This document shows, one piece after another, positions 13,134-25,927 of a stretch of 64,000 nt of DNA. The notes under the pieces are model-generated. The model was not told where the DNA came from, ran no database searches, and was given only the letters and a program-made list of their open reading frames with translations. The DNA comes from Marsupella aquatica (Eukaryota; Marchantiophyta), in contig OZ316895.1 of assembly GCA_973895155.1 (NCBI GenBank), positions 6,634,001 through 6,698,000 on the forward strand, written 5' to 3'. Numbering within the stretch: position 1 is the first letter of the stretch; each line of letters begins with the position of its first letter. The position numbers were made by a program, and so were the translations under genes.

Positions 13134-14384
13134 TGTTTCTTATCGATCCTTTGAAACTCCTGTATTTGAGGACCTGTAAGACTGTCGTGCATATTCCGGG
13201 CCTGCCGTGGCAGCAGACTGCAATTACCTTCCAGCCGGGAGAACATCGACGGAAAAATTAGAGAACATCTTGCCACCACTTCAAGGTGAGGAGAGAACCA
13301 CGAGACTCCTCCAGCTGCCCGTCCTTGAATAAGAGTTGGAAGTCTCAATGTCTGAACTCTTATTCAAGCCGCAATGTTTCGTCGTCGGGATAATGATTGT
13401 TGTGGATCCTCAGCGTTGATGCTTATGCTTTAATTATCACTCCAACAGGGTTCCGCAAAAGTTTCTTGATGGCCGCTGATTTCCAGGATGACTAGAGGAA
13501 TGCTCCAAGAGGCTCATGGTCTTGCTTTGCTTAGTCCACTAGTGGGAATTCTGAGTAAAATTCCTGTTCAGCTCTTCTCCCTTGCTTCTCTTTGCACCAG
13601 AAATAAACGAGGGACGGACAGAGAGCCAGAAGTGAACATTTGAACAACGGGTCCCACATGACGATGAGGTATGACTATCAGCGGTTGTGTCCTTTTCTAC
13701 AAACCTTGCAGTGAAGTCCAAACAATTGATAGTAAAAGAAACCAGGAACAATATTAGTTGCAATCCTGAGCTTGTGTCGCTAACCGGGGAATCGTTGAGT
13801 AGCTGTCAATGGCACCTCCTTAGGGAAAATGTAGAGATGTGGCAAGTCAAACTGAAATTCAGAGTTACACATTCGCCAGGACCGCCCTCGAAGCCTGACT
13901 GCAGTGCTAACATGGAATTGATGCAATTATGATCTGCGGAAACTGCATATCTTCAGTCTCTCAGATGTACCGGTACGGCAAGGATGTGGGCATCACGAAA
14001 AGCCTTCCAGACAACACTAAACGCAATAGCATGCGATGTTTTAATGCGTTAACAAAGGACCAGCTTCTCGACAAAACTTACATATCACAATTAGTGCTAA
14101 CATCCCATGCCAAGTAGACCGATTTGAAGGACCCGAAATTACATTTAACGAGGAGATGGAAGCAAACTATTTTCAGGTTCCTTCACCGTGTGACGGTAAT
14201 ATGTACAAGTTGAGGCAATGCCGAAACTTCCAATGTGAAACGTGCAGAGCAAAACAAAACATTTCTCCACTCCAAAGAAAACTAGAAGACTCTCTCAGAA
14301 CAGCTGCAGACCAATGTGCAGTATTTCAAATTAAAGCTGTTGACAGTTCCAATCCGACGTAGGGACTTCTGCAAATGATGAGAC

Positions 14385-14654
14385 TCAGGACGCTGGGGCT
14401 GCTGGTACTGCCGGTGCAGGTGCGACTGGAAATGCGGACGCGCGTTCCAGCTCCTCTTTCAGCTGCTGGGAGAAGTCATCATTGACATCATCATCATCCC
14501 AGTCATCTTCCCACTGTTGCAGGGCGAGCTTCTCTCCTTCTTCATCATCCCACTCCTCATTCTCAAACTCCTCAAATTCATCATCATCCTCAAACAGATC
14601 GAGTCTGGCATCCTCTGTAGGGTCCTTAGCGGCTGTTTCCGTAGGATTGGCCAT
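14385..14654 (-). CDS. DSS1: DSS1/SEM1 26S proteasome subunit
   Basis: An 89-residue, very acidic protein on a single exon starting at ATG 14654. It contains the signature blocks of the DSS1/SEM1/Rpn15 family: [12 protein letters not shown] (about residues 20-31), a central acidic linker, then [20 protein letters not shown]. These acidic and aromatic stretches bind partners. The family is a lid component of the 26S proteasome and also works in BRCA2-type recombination and TREX-2 mRNA export. The length is slightly above the usual ~70-75 residues because of an Ala/Pro-rich C-terminal tail ([13 protein letters not shown]). The frame is intact and there is no sign of decay, so it is probably an active host gene. 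No intron is seen in the coding part. Confidence 0.95.
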   Translation of the reverse strand: MANPTETAAKDPTEDARLDLFEDDDEFEEFENEEWDDEEGEKLALQQWEDDWDDDDVNDDFSQQLKEELERASAFPVAPAPAVPAAPAS

Positions 14655-15319
14655 TTACGAAACCCTAAGCTGCGATAAGAACCAGAGTTGAGAAAGGCTA
14701 AAAACGAACATACAGGAAACGCGAGGGCCAAGCGTCTTGCATCCGAGATAGTAATTATACAACCGGTCCAAACTCTACTTGATGACCTCGCGGCACGTAC
14801 TCCGCAATTCAACCTTTCACACAATCCATCTCTAGCTCGATCGACATGACGACTACCTCACGACACAGGGAAACGTCTCAAAAACATACCCTAAACTCGA
14901 GCAAAGTCAGAACTTACATTAAAGACATCAACGACCGACAAAACCGATTCCCCCACTCAAAAACCACACGAGAGCAAAAACATAGCGCATCCAGTCCCAC
15001 GTACTCAATTCCTCTCTCAACCCCAAGAACCGAAAGATCAAAAGCAGAACAAAGTCACCTTCCCCTAAACCGTACAAGAAAACAGTAAAACCGGGAGCAG
15101 AGCAATTCAATACAAAATTTTATGTGCAGGAGAGAAGCAGAAAATTACCTGTCGTCTCGAATGGAGAAGATATGAGACTGGTGCGATGGATCCACGATTT
15201 GCTCGAGAGTTCCTCGTCACCACTGTGCCCTTCGCTTCTCTAGTAGAGGTGACTCTCGTCGAGTGACCTTCAGCAGAGCGATAGTTGGACGAGGAACTTC
15301 GAGAGTCGAGACGTCTCCG
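14655..15319. other. Upstream flank of DSS1
   Basis: No gene is supported. This stretch should hold the DSS1 promoter and 5' leader on the minus strand; no clear TATA box is seen. Open frames here are short and low in complexity. Confidence 0.45.
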
Positions 15320-17110
15320 GAAACGTCTCAAACGACCTACCTTCAGATCACCTGGCGCCCAGAGCACTCTTTGTAAACTCGAAATTCGCGTAGGTCATCT
15401 CTCCCGTATTCGAAACTTTAAATCATGCACCCATAGTATCATTGATGAAAGCTTGCAAAGTGATCATTTAGTACAGGTTTAGTACATTAGGGTGTGTCAA
15501 ACCATAAGTGAGCTAGGACTCAGGACAGATTTGCCATGGGCTACCCAAATACTTACCCCGTTAGGGTGGTACGTCCAGAAAATAAAAGTTGTAACACTTT
15601 GGTTACGGGAAGACTTTGACACGCCCTATTAGACCCGGCACAAAGATGCCCCAAACCACCCACCTTCCGATCACGTGGCGCCCTTACTGCTTTTTGTAAA
15701 CTCGAAATTCCCTTATGTCATTTCTCATAAACTTAAAATTTGAATCATGCACCCATAGTATCATGGATGAAAACTTGCAAAGTGATCATTTAGTACAGGT
15801 TTTTGTACGAGGTATATGCTTGATAGAACATATTGTACGAGGTATATGCTTGATTTGACATTTGTCAAAACAAATTTATATGACAAGCCCGTACCACTTT
15901 TGTTACAAATTAGGCCCCCCACAAAAATGTTGTTTACCAAGTAGACCCCGGGCTACATAGGTTCCATACACATGGTTCTTATGTGGTGCCTAAATGCATG
16001 GTAAATCATACATTTCCCACCACAATCCATTGCACATTGCATCACAGTCCACCACATGTATGTCTATGCTTAAAGACATAATGTATTATGTCTTCACATG
16101 ATTATAGAGTTCTGAGGGATCCACCGCTACAGGATAGTGCATTCGTACAATATTTAGTCTAAACATTTGGTCTAGTTCTTGCGAGCTAGCAAAATTTTCC
16201 GATTGTGATTGAGTCCAGAGTGTCTTTGTTTCACACTTACACAATGATTGAAAGTTGCAACAAGGGGAAACAGCCAAAGGTGAAAGATCCTTAGTTCCTT
16301 CTATACTAAGATAAATTTTGGGTCTAGATGTGAGAAGACAAATTATAAACATTGCAACAGGGACCAAAAACCAGAAGTAGAGGATTTATTGAATACTTAG
16401 ACAAAAGATCTATCAAAGAGAAACGTTGAAACATCATCTAAACCCTATGGACATGTTTTGTGAATTGAAATAACCTAAAGACAGAATTCAAACTTGAAGA
16501 CATGAACCATGTTGTCTTCACTTAGGAACTTGCAATTCTCACGACGGCCGACATTATTCCACGGTACCCCCAACGGTGTAGGTTGTTATCAAGCGTGGCT
16601 TGACTCTAAACTTTACAGTAGGCAGCTCTTATTGGTGATGATATCAATCTAAAACTCCTTATAGTAACTTTACAAGAACATCTAGAGGGGGCCTAGTGTG
16701 TAACAAAACTTTCATAAGGGCCACCTAAATTTCTTTTGGCAGGGGTTCCATCTAGCATCTACCTTTGTTTTGTACATTACACCTAGAATGTCCCAAACGA
16801 CCCACCTTCGGATCACGTGGTGCCATCGCACTCTTTGTAAACTCCAAATTCATGTAGGTCATCTCTTGTGCATTCTAAACTTTAATAATGCACCCATAGT
16901 CTCAACATTGAATAGGTAAAAATTGCAAACTGATCATCTACAGTAGTACAGAATCAGTATTTGGAAACATCTCAAACTACCCACCTTCAGATCACCTGGC
17001 GCCCATAGTGCTCTTGTAAGCTAGAGTTCCTGTAGGTCATCTCTCCTGTATTCAAACCTTTAATCATGCACCCATGGTATCAACAATGAATAGGTAACCT
17101 TGCAAACTTA
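15320..17110. repeat. Dispersed repeat family, four diverged copies
   Basis: Copies start near 15320, 15645, 16788 and 16963. Each begins with a CCCAAACGACCCACCTTC-like run, continues GATCACSTGGCGCCC, then TGTAAACTCGAAATTC and CATGCACCCATAGTATCA, and most end near TTGCAAAGTGATCAT. Copies differ by many substitutions and small indels, so they are old. They flank the ~930-bp element starting at 15838. Confidence 0.8.
15838..16480 (+). mobile_element. Left arm of an inverted repeat pair (TIR-type element)
   Basis: This arm begins GAGGTATATGCTTGAT and, read forwards, matches the reverse complement of 21290-21918 over about 0.6 kb, including CTTAGACAAAAGA...AAAGAGAAACGT and AACCTAAAGACA blocks. 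A second stretch at about 16690-16765 resembles the terminal part in opposite orientation, so 15838-16765 may itself be a ~930-bp non-autonomous element. No transposase is seen. Confidence 0.7.
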
Positions 17111-20100
17111 GGGTTTATGAGGGAATTTTTAGTGTATGAAATGTAGTTCAATATAACTGAAATGCAAGGATGCATATATATTAACATATTCTAACAAAGA
17201 GTTGGCAACATTGAAAAAATAAATAATGACCTAAAGAGGGGGTAAAGAAAAGGGAAATTTACAAAAACTAAGAGTTTAAAATTGACTTTAATAGTACAAA
17301 TAGCAAAATATGTCCTCATGTAACAATGTCATTGCGCAAAACATGTTGTTGTCTAAAAGATGTTTGCGGATAAATGTTGTTGCGCAAGACAACTTCATGT
17401 AAATGATGTTATTCTTGTCCCATCCATGCCAAGAGTCATTTAGAACCTGGTTATGTTTTTTATTTGCTTTCATACCCTGGTTTCAATTGGTAATTTAGAG
17501 TCTGATTTTTTTTTATTAAATTGGCACATCAAAGAAAGTCGCCCCCTTCTCTCCCCAAAGGATTAAAAAGCCACACCGCACAACACCAAAAAAACAAATA
17601 GGGCCTACCAGAAAGCTAAATAATAATAAAACCCCCAAAAAACTAACTCTTTAGTTTTAAAAAATGGAAAGAGGTCTAACCTTTCTAAAAGATACATATA
17701 ACCTTGTAATGGAACAAAAATGTCAAACCAGGGAAACAGGGTCCCAAAGGCAAAGCAACCAATAAAGTGAAAAGGGAGGGGGCAAATGTTAAACCGGGAA
17801 ACAGAGTCCCAACGACAAAGGAACCCAATAAAGGGAAAAAGGGGGGGGGGGGAAGCCCAGAGTGGACCAAAGAGGCCCAGCCAGCCAAGGGGTCCTCCAC
17901 AAACAAAAGGAACCAACTAAAAGAGGGCAAAACTATTCAAAATGTCTTATGTCATGCACACGTAATCAGTAATGACGAAATGTAAGCTACACATGTATAG
18001 CTTGCTACCTAATGTACTTTGTCTTAGACACCTATTTCTATGAACATTGAACTTTATAGCTTGTCCCATGGAAACTCATGGAATGCATCTGAAGGCTCTC
18101 ATAGATTCTCTCCAAAACTAAATTTGCAAGTGGTAGACCCACCATTTTAGGCAGGATTAGATGTTATTTTAGTTGATTCATGAACATTGAACAATTCCAG
18201 ATAGTGAATTCTCGACCTAAGATTTAAAACAGAGAACTCAGGGAATGCATCTGACTCTCAGAGATTCCCTTTAAAACTAAATTCGCAAACCAAGGGACCC
18301 ACCATTTTGTGTGGGATTAGATATTATAGTAGTTGATTCATGAACTTTATTCAATTCTAGATAGGGAATTCTCTACCTAAGATCTAAAACAGAGAGGTGG
18401 GAATTTCAGTTTATGTACAGTGAAATGTGTTCATCGATTTGGAGAAAATTCCTCAAATCTTGATCCATAGATTGCCACAAAGGAATGCAAATTGACTGTT
18501 TGGAAAATGAAAACTCTTGAACACTTTGCATAAGTAAAACTTGGGTAAACTTACCATACAAAATCTATTTTGAATTTAGGTCAAACATCATTTGGCAGAT
18601 CTATCTGCGCAACTCACTGACAATAGTTCCAGGGATTGTAGTGTGTAGGGTTTCAGCTTGCAAGAAAGTATGCACAAGTAATTCTTTGAAATGAGACAAA
18701 GGACTAGAATTCTGAATGAAAGTCAAAAAATTTGAGAAACGTCAAAGAATGAAGGAAGTGTCCAGAATTACAGAGTCCCCACAGTAGATCATTGAAGGGC
18801 TCTGATTCCAACGCACCTTACGTAGACTTTTTCTATTTGTATCTTTGATTGCATAAATTTTCCATCCTACCTCCCTTCTTTTGAGGAGGAGATTATGCAA
18901 AAAACCTTAAATCCACTAGTATGTAAAATAAATTAGTTCGAGGACCCCCTGAGACAGATAAACTTGAATACATTTAACAAATTGGATCAATGAAAGAACA
19001 CTCTTGCCCATCCCTTCATTCATAGTGAAAATGAGAGCTACGGGTATATATATCTGGAGTTGTGGTTTAAGGGTTGCCCAACTTGCAAGACATTTGCCTA
19101 CTCCATCTGTTAGTACGAGGAATTGTCAAATAATGTACGCAGGATTGTTTGTAACTTGCAGGAGTGATTTAATATTTCTACTAAATTCACCAAAAACTGG
19201 CTTGGGTGAGAGGGCAAATTGCCAGATCTAAGAGTATAAGGGTAGCCATTAGCTTTGTCATGTTATCTCAAGTCATCAAGCCATTCCCTTTGTCATCTCA
19301 AGCCATCTAAAACGTACCATCTACAACTGCGGTACCACTTGGAAACCCAACAGTTTGTTTACTTCACCAAATACTTATTACAAAACCTTGGAAGCCCAAC
19401 AGTTTGTTTCTACTTCCTCTAGCCATGTCTATTTAAAAATCTCTGGAAATTAGAAAAATCTAACATTTAATGCAAAACACTGATATATCAATTCTAGAAC
19501 TTTCAAATGTTAATTACTCTTTACCTCATTTTTTGTTTGTTTCAACTTTACTCTTCAGTTTTTTATCATTTTTATAGTTATCGGGATTGACAGTTTTTTA
19601 TTGCCTTGTCACAAACACGAACCATCAGGTTTTGTTCTTCTTTCACATCTTGATTTTCTTGTTTGTGGTCATTCCTGCTGATGTGGCAACGTGGTGTCAG
19701 GGATTTTGGAAGGAACTTCCCATGGGGGTCTGTAAAAAATATTTTTACAACATAAACCAAAATAAAAGATTATCTTCAAAATGAAAGATACTGAGGTATA
19801 TGCTTGAATGATGTTTCACACCATTCTAGGTAGCATTAATTAGAGTATATCGTGTTGTCCAAGTTTATATGTTTTGTATGTGTGTTATATAAGCGGATCA
19901 AGTTCACTTCATGTTTGTGAGGGATAGTTATCCCTTGTTGTGGCTCAAAGGCCTCACTTCTTTGATGTTGAGCCTTTGAGCATGAGCTCTGGCAACTATG
20001 GTGTGGCCAGCCAGTTTAGTGTATACGTAATGTGTATTCCTTGGAGCGCGACGTGCGTTTGGCTTGATATCTGTATGTGATCGTTTTGGACAGGATCAGA

Positions 20101-21006
20101 TGTTTGATTGGCGTCGATCGTGGTTTGTTTGTGTTGAGCAGGGTGTTGAGATTATTGTGGGTTTCAGACATGTGTGAATATGAGTTTCACTTGTATTTCA
20201 TTCTCTTGTGTTTTATTGGAGTTTTTTTATTGGGTTTAGTGAAATACTTTTAAATTTTTGTTGAAGAACATTAGGGTTATTTTAATCCAATTTTGAGAAT
20301 TATAAAAATCATAGGGTTTTTTAAAATCAAATATGAGAATATTCTTGAAATATTCCATTAAGTTAGGGGTAAAAAAATTACTAGAAAAAACTTTATTGAC
20401 TTAAGTTTTAGGGTGTTTATTCCCCCAAAACTTCGAGCCTGATATGGGACACCCCTTGGATTGAGGCCCCCGAGAGTTCATCAACAACATAATTCATAAA
20501 GGTGAGACAATCGAGAGCCCTTGACGCTGAGGTTTGGAGGGACTGAGATTTCTTCCATTAGCAAATAAGCCATATCCCATATCAGGTACAATTAATAAAG
20601 GAGAGCTTTACTATCCACAAATGACCTCAAAGTCCTATTGGTTGCTCCAAGGGAGTGCTAGTCAGAGGAGAATTTGAATAGATCACACAAAAATCAGATG
20701 TCATGATACAACAAAATCCATCAAGAATGGGTCCAAATTATGGGTCTAAATAATTCAAGAAGTGTATAAAATTCCCAAACACTCCAAGTCAAACATTAGA
20801 AGTACTAAGCTTGCATGTACAATGCAAGGAATATAAACCACCAAGTTAAGCTCATGCTTGAGGAATATTTAGCCATTGGGATGGGTGACCAATTAGTTGG
20901 TAAATGGGAGAGATCTAATGGGTGAAATCTAAAGGGAGAGAGGGGTGACCGTATGCTCCCGCTCCAATAGATATCTTATGCTTTATCCCATTTTAATTGT
21001 TTTGGA
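16481..21006. other. Repeat-rich DNA between the inverted arms
   Basis: No transposase or host gene is recognisable. A further copy of the terminal word GAGGTATATGCTTGA lies at about 19793. A GGGAAACAGGGTCCCAA-type unit is duplicated at about 17725-17850 and has a diverged relative near 23980-24080. The interior may be scrambled transposon sequence. Confidence 0.45.
18076..18394. repeat. Tandem duplication, unit about 160 bp
   Basis: Two adjacent diverged copies share GGAATGCATCTGA, AAAACTAAATT-CGCAA, GACCCACCATTTT, GTTGATTCATGAAC and ACCTAAGAT-TAAAACAGAGA in the same order. No coding capacity is apparent. Confidence 0.8.
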
Positions 21007-21131
21007 TTTTCCCATGCTCCCACCATCGGATTTTCCCATGCTCTCACCATCGGACTTTCCCATTCTCCCACATCGGACTTTCCCATTCTCCCAGCATCGG
21101 ACTTTCCCATGCTCTCACCATCGGACTTTCC
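21007..21131. repeat. 24-bp minisatellite, five copies
   Basis: Tandem copies of CCCATGCTCTCACCATCGGA plus CTTT (one 23-bp copy) run without interruption. The unit is near-identical among copies, so the array is young or homogenised. It lies just outside the right inverted arm. Confidence 0.9.
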
Positions 21132-21289
21132 GATAGAAGTCCGATTGTCGATATCTGATACTATTAACATGGCATATTACGACGTTGGAAGAATCGGATA
21201 TATGATTTTTTCAGATTTTATTTTCCAAAGGCGTCCGAGTCAGAAAAAGGAGGCAAAATGTACTAGTGGTTTGAATTCCTATTATACCA

Positions 21290-21918
21290 TGTGTCTTTAG
21301 GTTGCTTCACTCAACTTATGCACACGGTTTGCATGATGGTTTTTTACGTTTCTCTTTGTTCTTTTGTCTAAGTATAGAAAAAATCCTCTACTTTTGGCCT
21401 TTGGCTCATATAGAAATGTTCAAAAGTTGTCCAAGTGTGGAACAAAGACAACATGGATATTGTCTTCTCACATGTAGACCCTAAATTTGTCTAAGTATGA
21501 AAGGAACCAATGATCTTTTACTTTTGGCTGTTTGCTCTTGTTCCAACTTTCAAAAATTGTTGTGTGAAACAAAGACAATATGGAATCAAGTCTAATGGGA
21601 CTAGACTAAATATTGTACAAACTCGATGTCATGTAGGAGTGGATTCACTAAAACTCAATCATCATGTGAAAACATAATCCATGATGTCCTCAAATATAGA
21701 GGTACACATGGGGACACAACAAGCTATGGAGTGCGGTGGAAACTGACGGTTGACCATGGCATTGAACATTTGGCAGTGGAACCATGTGTAGGACCTATGT
21801 AGGGGGACCTAATTTGTAACGCCCCTTTTCTGGTGGGCCTAGTTTGTAACACAACTTTAGTATGGGTCTATTGTGTACAAATGTGTTGGCAAGGTCCCAT
21901 CAAGCATATACCTCAAAA
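21290..21918 (-). mobile_element. Right arm of the inverted repeat pair (TIR-type element)
   Basis: Reverse complement of the arm at 15838-16480. It ends ATCAAGCATATACCTC, the inverse of the left terminal sequence. Either the arms are long TIRs of one ~6.1-kb Mutator-like or foldback element, or they are two inverted copies of a smaller non-autonomous element. Target duplications were not evident by eye. Confidence 0.7.
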
Positions 21919-24900
21919 GATGCTATACCCCTCCAACTACTTCCTATTTGTCTAAAGAAAATTTATAAACTCTAGTTTTAATTACTTTTATGCTTTTGGA
22001 CCAATTGCATGGCCCTTTAATCTATTTCATAAGTTACTGTTTTTGCCTGTTCCAAAAAGTCACTCAAGTTTTCACCAATGTTAATTTTCTGGTTACCAGG
22101 ATTGTGAGAATAAAGCCCCTACCAGCCCCCTTTTTGGAGGCATAATATTTTACAATGCCCTCCAACCATCACATTAGGTATACTTTGAACGCCACTAGTC
22201 ATGGAAAGGGGGAAGAGTGTCCCCCCCTTTTCCCATTGTACTCATTCTTCTCCTGTCCCAAGCCATTTGCTCCACAATTTCAGAAAAATGGTACTGTTTA
22301 TGGCTAGACCTAATGATCAGGCTTTTGTCATTGCTAATGGTGGTTTAAATATATAATGATGTTCTGGTCAGACTTTAATGATTCTCTATACACATTACGG
22401 AAGGAGTTGGAGGCGTAGAGTATCTTCCAATCTGGAAACAATCTTTTACTTTATTTTATGCGGTAGAGTGGAATCTTACCACGTCAATATTTTGTTTTAT
22501 GTGGTAAGATTACTCCTCAAAAGAAGGGTGGTAACATGGAAAGTTAATGCACCCAAAAAGAGAAAAATAAAAACAGTCTTAAGGTAATTACAAGGGTAAG
22601 CGCCTGCCGCCTGGACTTTTCTGTGGTTAGATGTAACTAATTCAATTTACCTAGGTGGAATTTAACCACGAGTTCAAACTTGTCTGAAACATTCATCAGT
22701 CTAAATAGGGATGTGCAGACATTCTGTCCAAACAAGTTAGTACCAAAAGAAGCACCTGTCCACCTTTATGGACAGCCTTATTGTTTCTAACGTTAAAAGT
22801 TAACAAAAACAGGAGGACATGTAATTTTGATGTAAATACTGACTTGCCACAAAAACAGGAGAACTTTTATTCGATTACTAACAATGATCAAAGCACACAT
22901 AAATAGGGGTACACAAACTTATTATACTAGCAAACATGCATGTCAGTAGTCACATTAGAACAAAAGGTTATTGATAATGTTTTGAAAATTCAACTACTTA
23001 ATTGCAATAGAAAGCTACTCTTCAGAGCCTATATAATTGCAATAAAAAACACTGCTCTTCAGGGCCTTCTATCTAGAGTGACGTCTTTAAGTGTGACTCT
23101 TGGGCCTAACCTAAGTTGGGGTTCAAGTAGAGAACAGAGATTGCCACAAGGTGAGTCTCCGAAAAGCGGTGCTTCAACTTTGGGGTGGAAGGCTTGTTGG
23201 GCCTTCCACTCTGCTTTCACGGCCCTCGTGTAGACTGAAGGAGTCGTGTAGACTGGTTCCTTCAGTTAACGGTTGTCTCCGGGCTGACCTACAAACTAGA
23301 AATGAGAGGCACAGCGTTTGCAAAGCCTTCGTTTTGACCAGCAAGAGAAGCTTGATTCGCTGGAAAGTGTCGACCAGCAGAAAGGTGGAAAGGTACTTGA
23401 AAACTTTCGCCAGCAGAACAGGTGGAAAGTTACTTGAAGAGTCTCGACCAGCAGAAAAGGTGGAAAGCTCCTTTTATGCTGGTCGAAGCTTTTATTACGC
23501 CTTCCCTCTTTTTTGGGCAAATTGTGGAGTTCTGGCAGCGTTGCATGTCCTTTGTTTCGTCTAACACCACACTGCGAGAACATTATTATGCACAAGTCTA
23601 GGGACTTGTCCGTTAGTGCCCCGGAGGACATAAGCCCTGGAGGAGATGAGCTTCGCGGTCTCGAGGTTCTGTTCCAGGTTGGACCATTTGAGACTTGGGC
23701 AGTGTCATAAGTATGCTTACACTCACATAGCTATACTAGTTTCAAACCACATTGAATTGCGTGTGACTTTGCAAAATGACTTGATCCAAACTGGCAACCT
23801 TAGGCCAACCTACAGATTCGATTCATTGATGAAGTTTGTCTCCCTCTGTCCACCGGTACCGTCATTTCTGTATTCATTTTGTCGTTCAGCTCGAATCTGG
23901 TGATGTATGCAATAATACGACGATGGGTGTTCCACTTTTGATAGATATTTGACCAAGCATATATCAACAGCGCCTAATGGCCAAAACGTCAAACCGGGAG
24001 GCAGGTGCCAATGGCAAAGCAGACCAATAAAGGGGGTGGAAAAGTTGACCGGTCCCATTGGCAAAGCAGCCCAATATATAAAGGGGGTGACCAATCAAGT
24101 TCATTTTGATTCTTCTTTGAGCACGGTCATCGTACGTAGGTCTTGTGGTCCATTTGGGTCAGCTTGCAGTTGCATCAGTGGTCCTCCCCACTCCCTCCCA
24201 CATTGCCAGATTTCCCTTGTCTTTTTTCGGTCTTTACAGCTTTTGAATATAGAGCATCCCCTCTCTGGTCTTTGCTGCCCAATAGTGAGCCGCAAATAAC
24301 ATGGAGCTCAGTGTAGTAGGTACAAGGTTTCAGTGGAGAGGGGTTTAGGGTTTAAGAGCCAACTACACTCTTTACAGTATTTAGTGTCACAAAACAATTA
24401 GTGTCACTAACAAATAGTGTCACATACACTAATTAGAGGTAGCTCTGACTTGATTTTCAGCCAAGTGACACTATATACCGCCACCCTTAATTTTGAAAAA
24501 TAAATTAATATATTGATAATTAGAGGTGACACTGTTATTACCCTAAACTGCTCTCACTCCAAAGTTATCCAAACTACCAACAACATCTCTTTGTGTGTAT
24601 GTTCTTAGAAAGTTTCTTTCTGTTTAATCTTGTTAGTCTTTGTGAAAGGAGGTTGATAGATTTATAACATGGTGGGATTGGATTGGCTGTCATAGTTGGA
24701 TTTGCTAGCACAAGTGAAAGAGAATCAAGACTATATCAAAATGTCACTAGTAATTAGTTTGCATCTCATTTGGGTTATCCTCGCTGCATTTCAAAAAATG
24801 ATAAATGAAGACTTAAAAAATGTGGGGATTGGGACACGGGGCACATCTGGGAAATTGATAAATCCAGGCAAACATGAAGGCAAACATTGATTTTTGACAT

Positions 24901-25259
24901 TGGCAAGGGACTTTGTAGCTGAGGTGAACAGTTCTGTTGACAGACATGACATGTCTTATGCACAAAATTCAATGATAAACTTACACCAATTTGTCTCTAA
25001 ATGTCAATGGTTTATAGTCTGAAAATCAACTTACACCTGAAACCCCAATTTAAGGAATACTGAAGTATTAGATTAATTCCAATTTTATCTAAATATTATT
25101 AGTTAATGAATGATCAACCTCTTTAACATTTGGTGGGATAATCAAAAACTAAAAATGTTTTGTTGCAAGATCTTTATAACAATGCATCACTAAATGACAT
25201 CAAGTACCTCTTGATCCATGCACAAATCCTTAATTAAACTGTCATTCATTGTTTCAATT
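21919..25259. other. Intergenic region, no supported gene
   Basis: Contains a cluster of CGACCAGCAGAA-type units with AGGTGGAAAG spacers at about 23330-23480, closing with an inverse word GCTGGTCGAAGC (a similar word recurs at about 63474), and a MITE-like stretch at 24364-24540. Nothing resembles a gene. Confidence 0.5.
24364..24540. repeat. AT-rich MITE-like element, family member 2
   Basis: Begins CTACACTCTTTACAGTATTT and carries four to five AGTGTCAC words. The starting block is the reverse complement of the end of the 48368-48512 element, which identifies a dispersed family. Its later A/T run next to CCGCCACCC resembles, inverted, the end of the 11.1-kb element. Confidence 0.55.
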
Positions 25260-25836
25260 GTCTATTTAATTATTATAGGGTTGAATACAAAAAAGATTGA
25301 CACGCACCAGGGTGCATGACCTACAATCATAGTAAGTACCACCCTTTAATTAGTTAGTTTCTTTACAACAATTAATAGGATTGTTGTATATTACAATGTC
25401 TACTGGACATTCATTTGAATGTCAATAATATCATGCCTTAATATCACCAAACTAAGGCCCCACTAACTAATATTATATCTTAAATAAACTAACCAACTAA
25501 CTAACTTGTCTATTTAATTACTATAGGGTTGAATACAAAAAATATTGACACGCACAGGGTGCGTGACCTACAATCATAGTATCACCCTTTAATTAGTTAG
25601 TTTCTATTGCTTTGACTCAATCAGGCATGGAACCATATAAAATCAGAAATCATTGAAAGTTGAGTTCACTTGAAGGTGTAACTATAATTATAATTTATTA
25701 ATAGGATTGTTGTATATTACAATGTCTACTCGACATTCATTTGATTGTCAATAATATCATGCCTTAATATCACCAAACTAAGGCCCCACTAACTAATATT
25801 ATATCTTAAATAAACTAACCAACTAACTAACTTAGA
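25260..25836. repeat. Large tandem duplication downstream of the DUF7869-like gene
   Basis: Copy one (25260-25507) and copy two (25508-25836) share the TCTATTTAATTA-TATAGGG start, a GACACGCAC-AGGGTGC-TGAC quasi-palindrome, CACCCTTTAATTAGTTAG, and a long block ending AACCAACTAACTAAC. Copy two carries about 85 extra bases in the middle. The quasi-palindrome echoes the CGCG motif of the adjacent 29-48 kb region. Confidence 0.85.
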
Positions 25837-25927
25837 CAATAAGACTTGTCTAAACTTGAGTTCTCTGGCTACTACTATTCTGAGTTGCCTTTTAAACTGT
25901 ATGCTAAACTACATGCTTCATTAGTGT

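Larger units (their letters stand above)
10390..14384. other. Intergenic region with local duplications
   Basis: No gene is supported. The open frames are short and compositionally unlike protein. The region holds several local duplications, listed separately, and an AT-rich MITE-like element near 11.1 kb. Confidence 0.5.
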
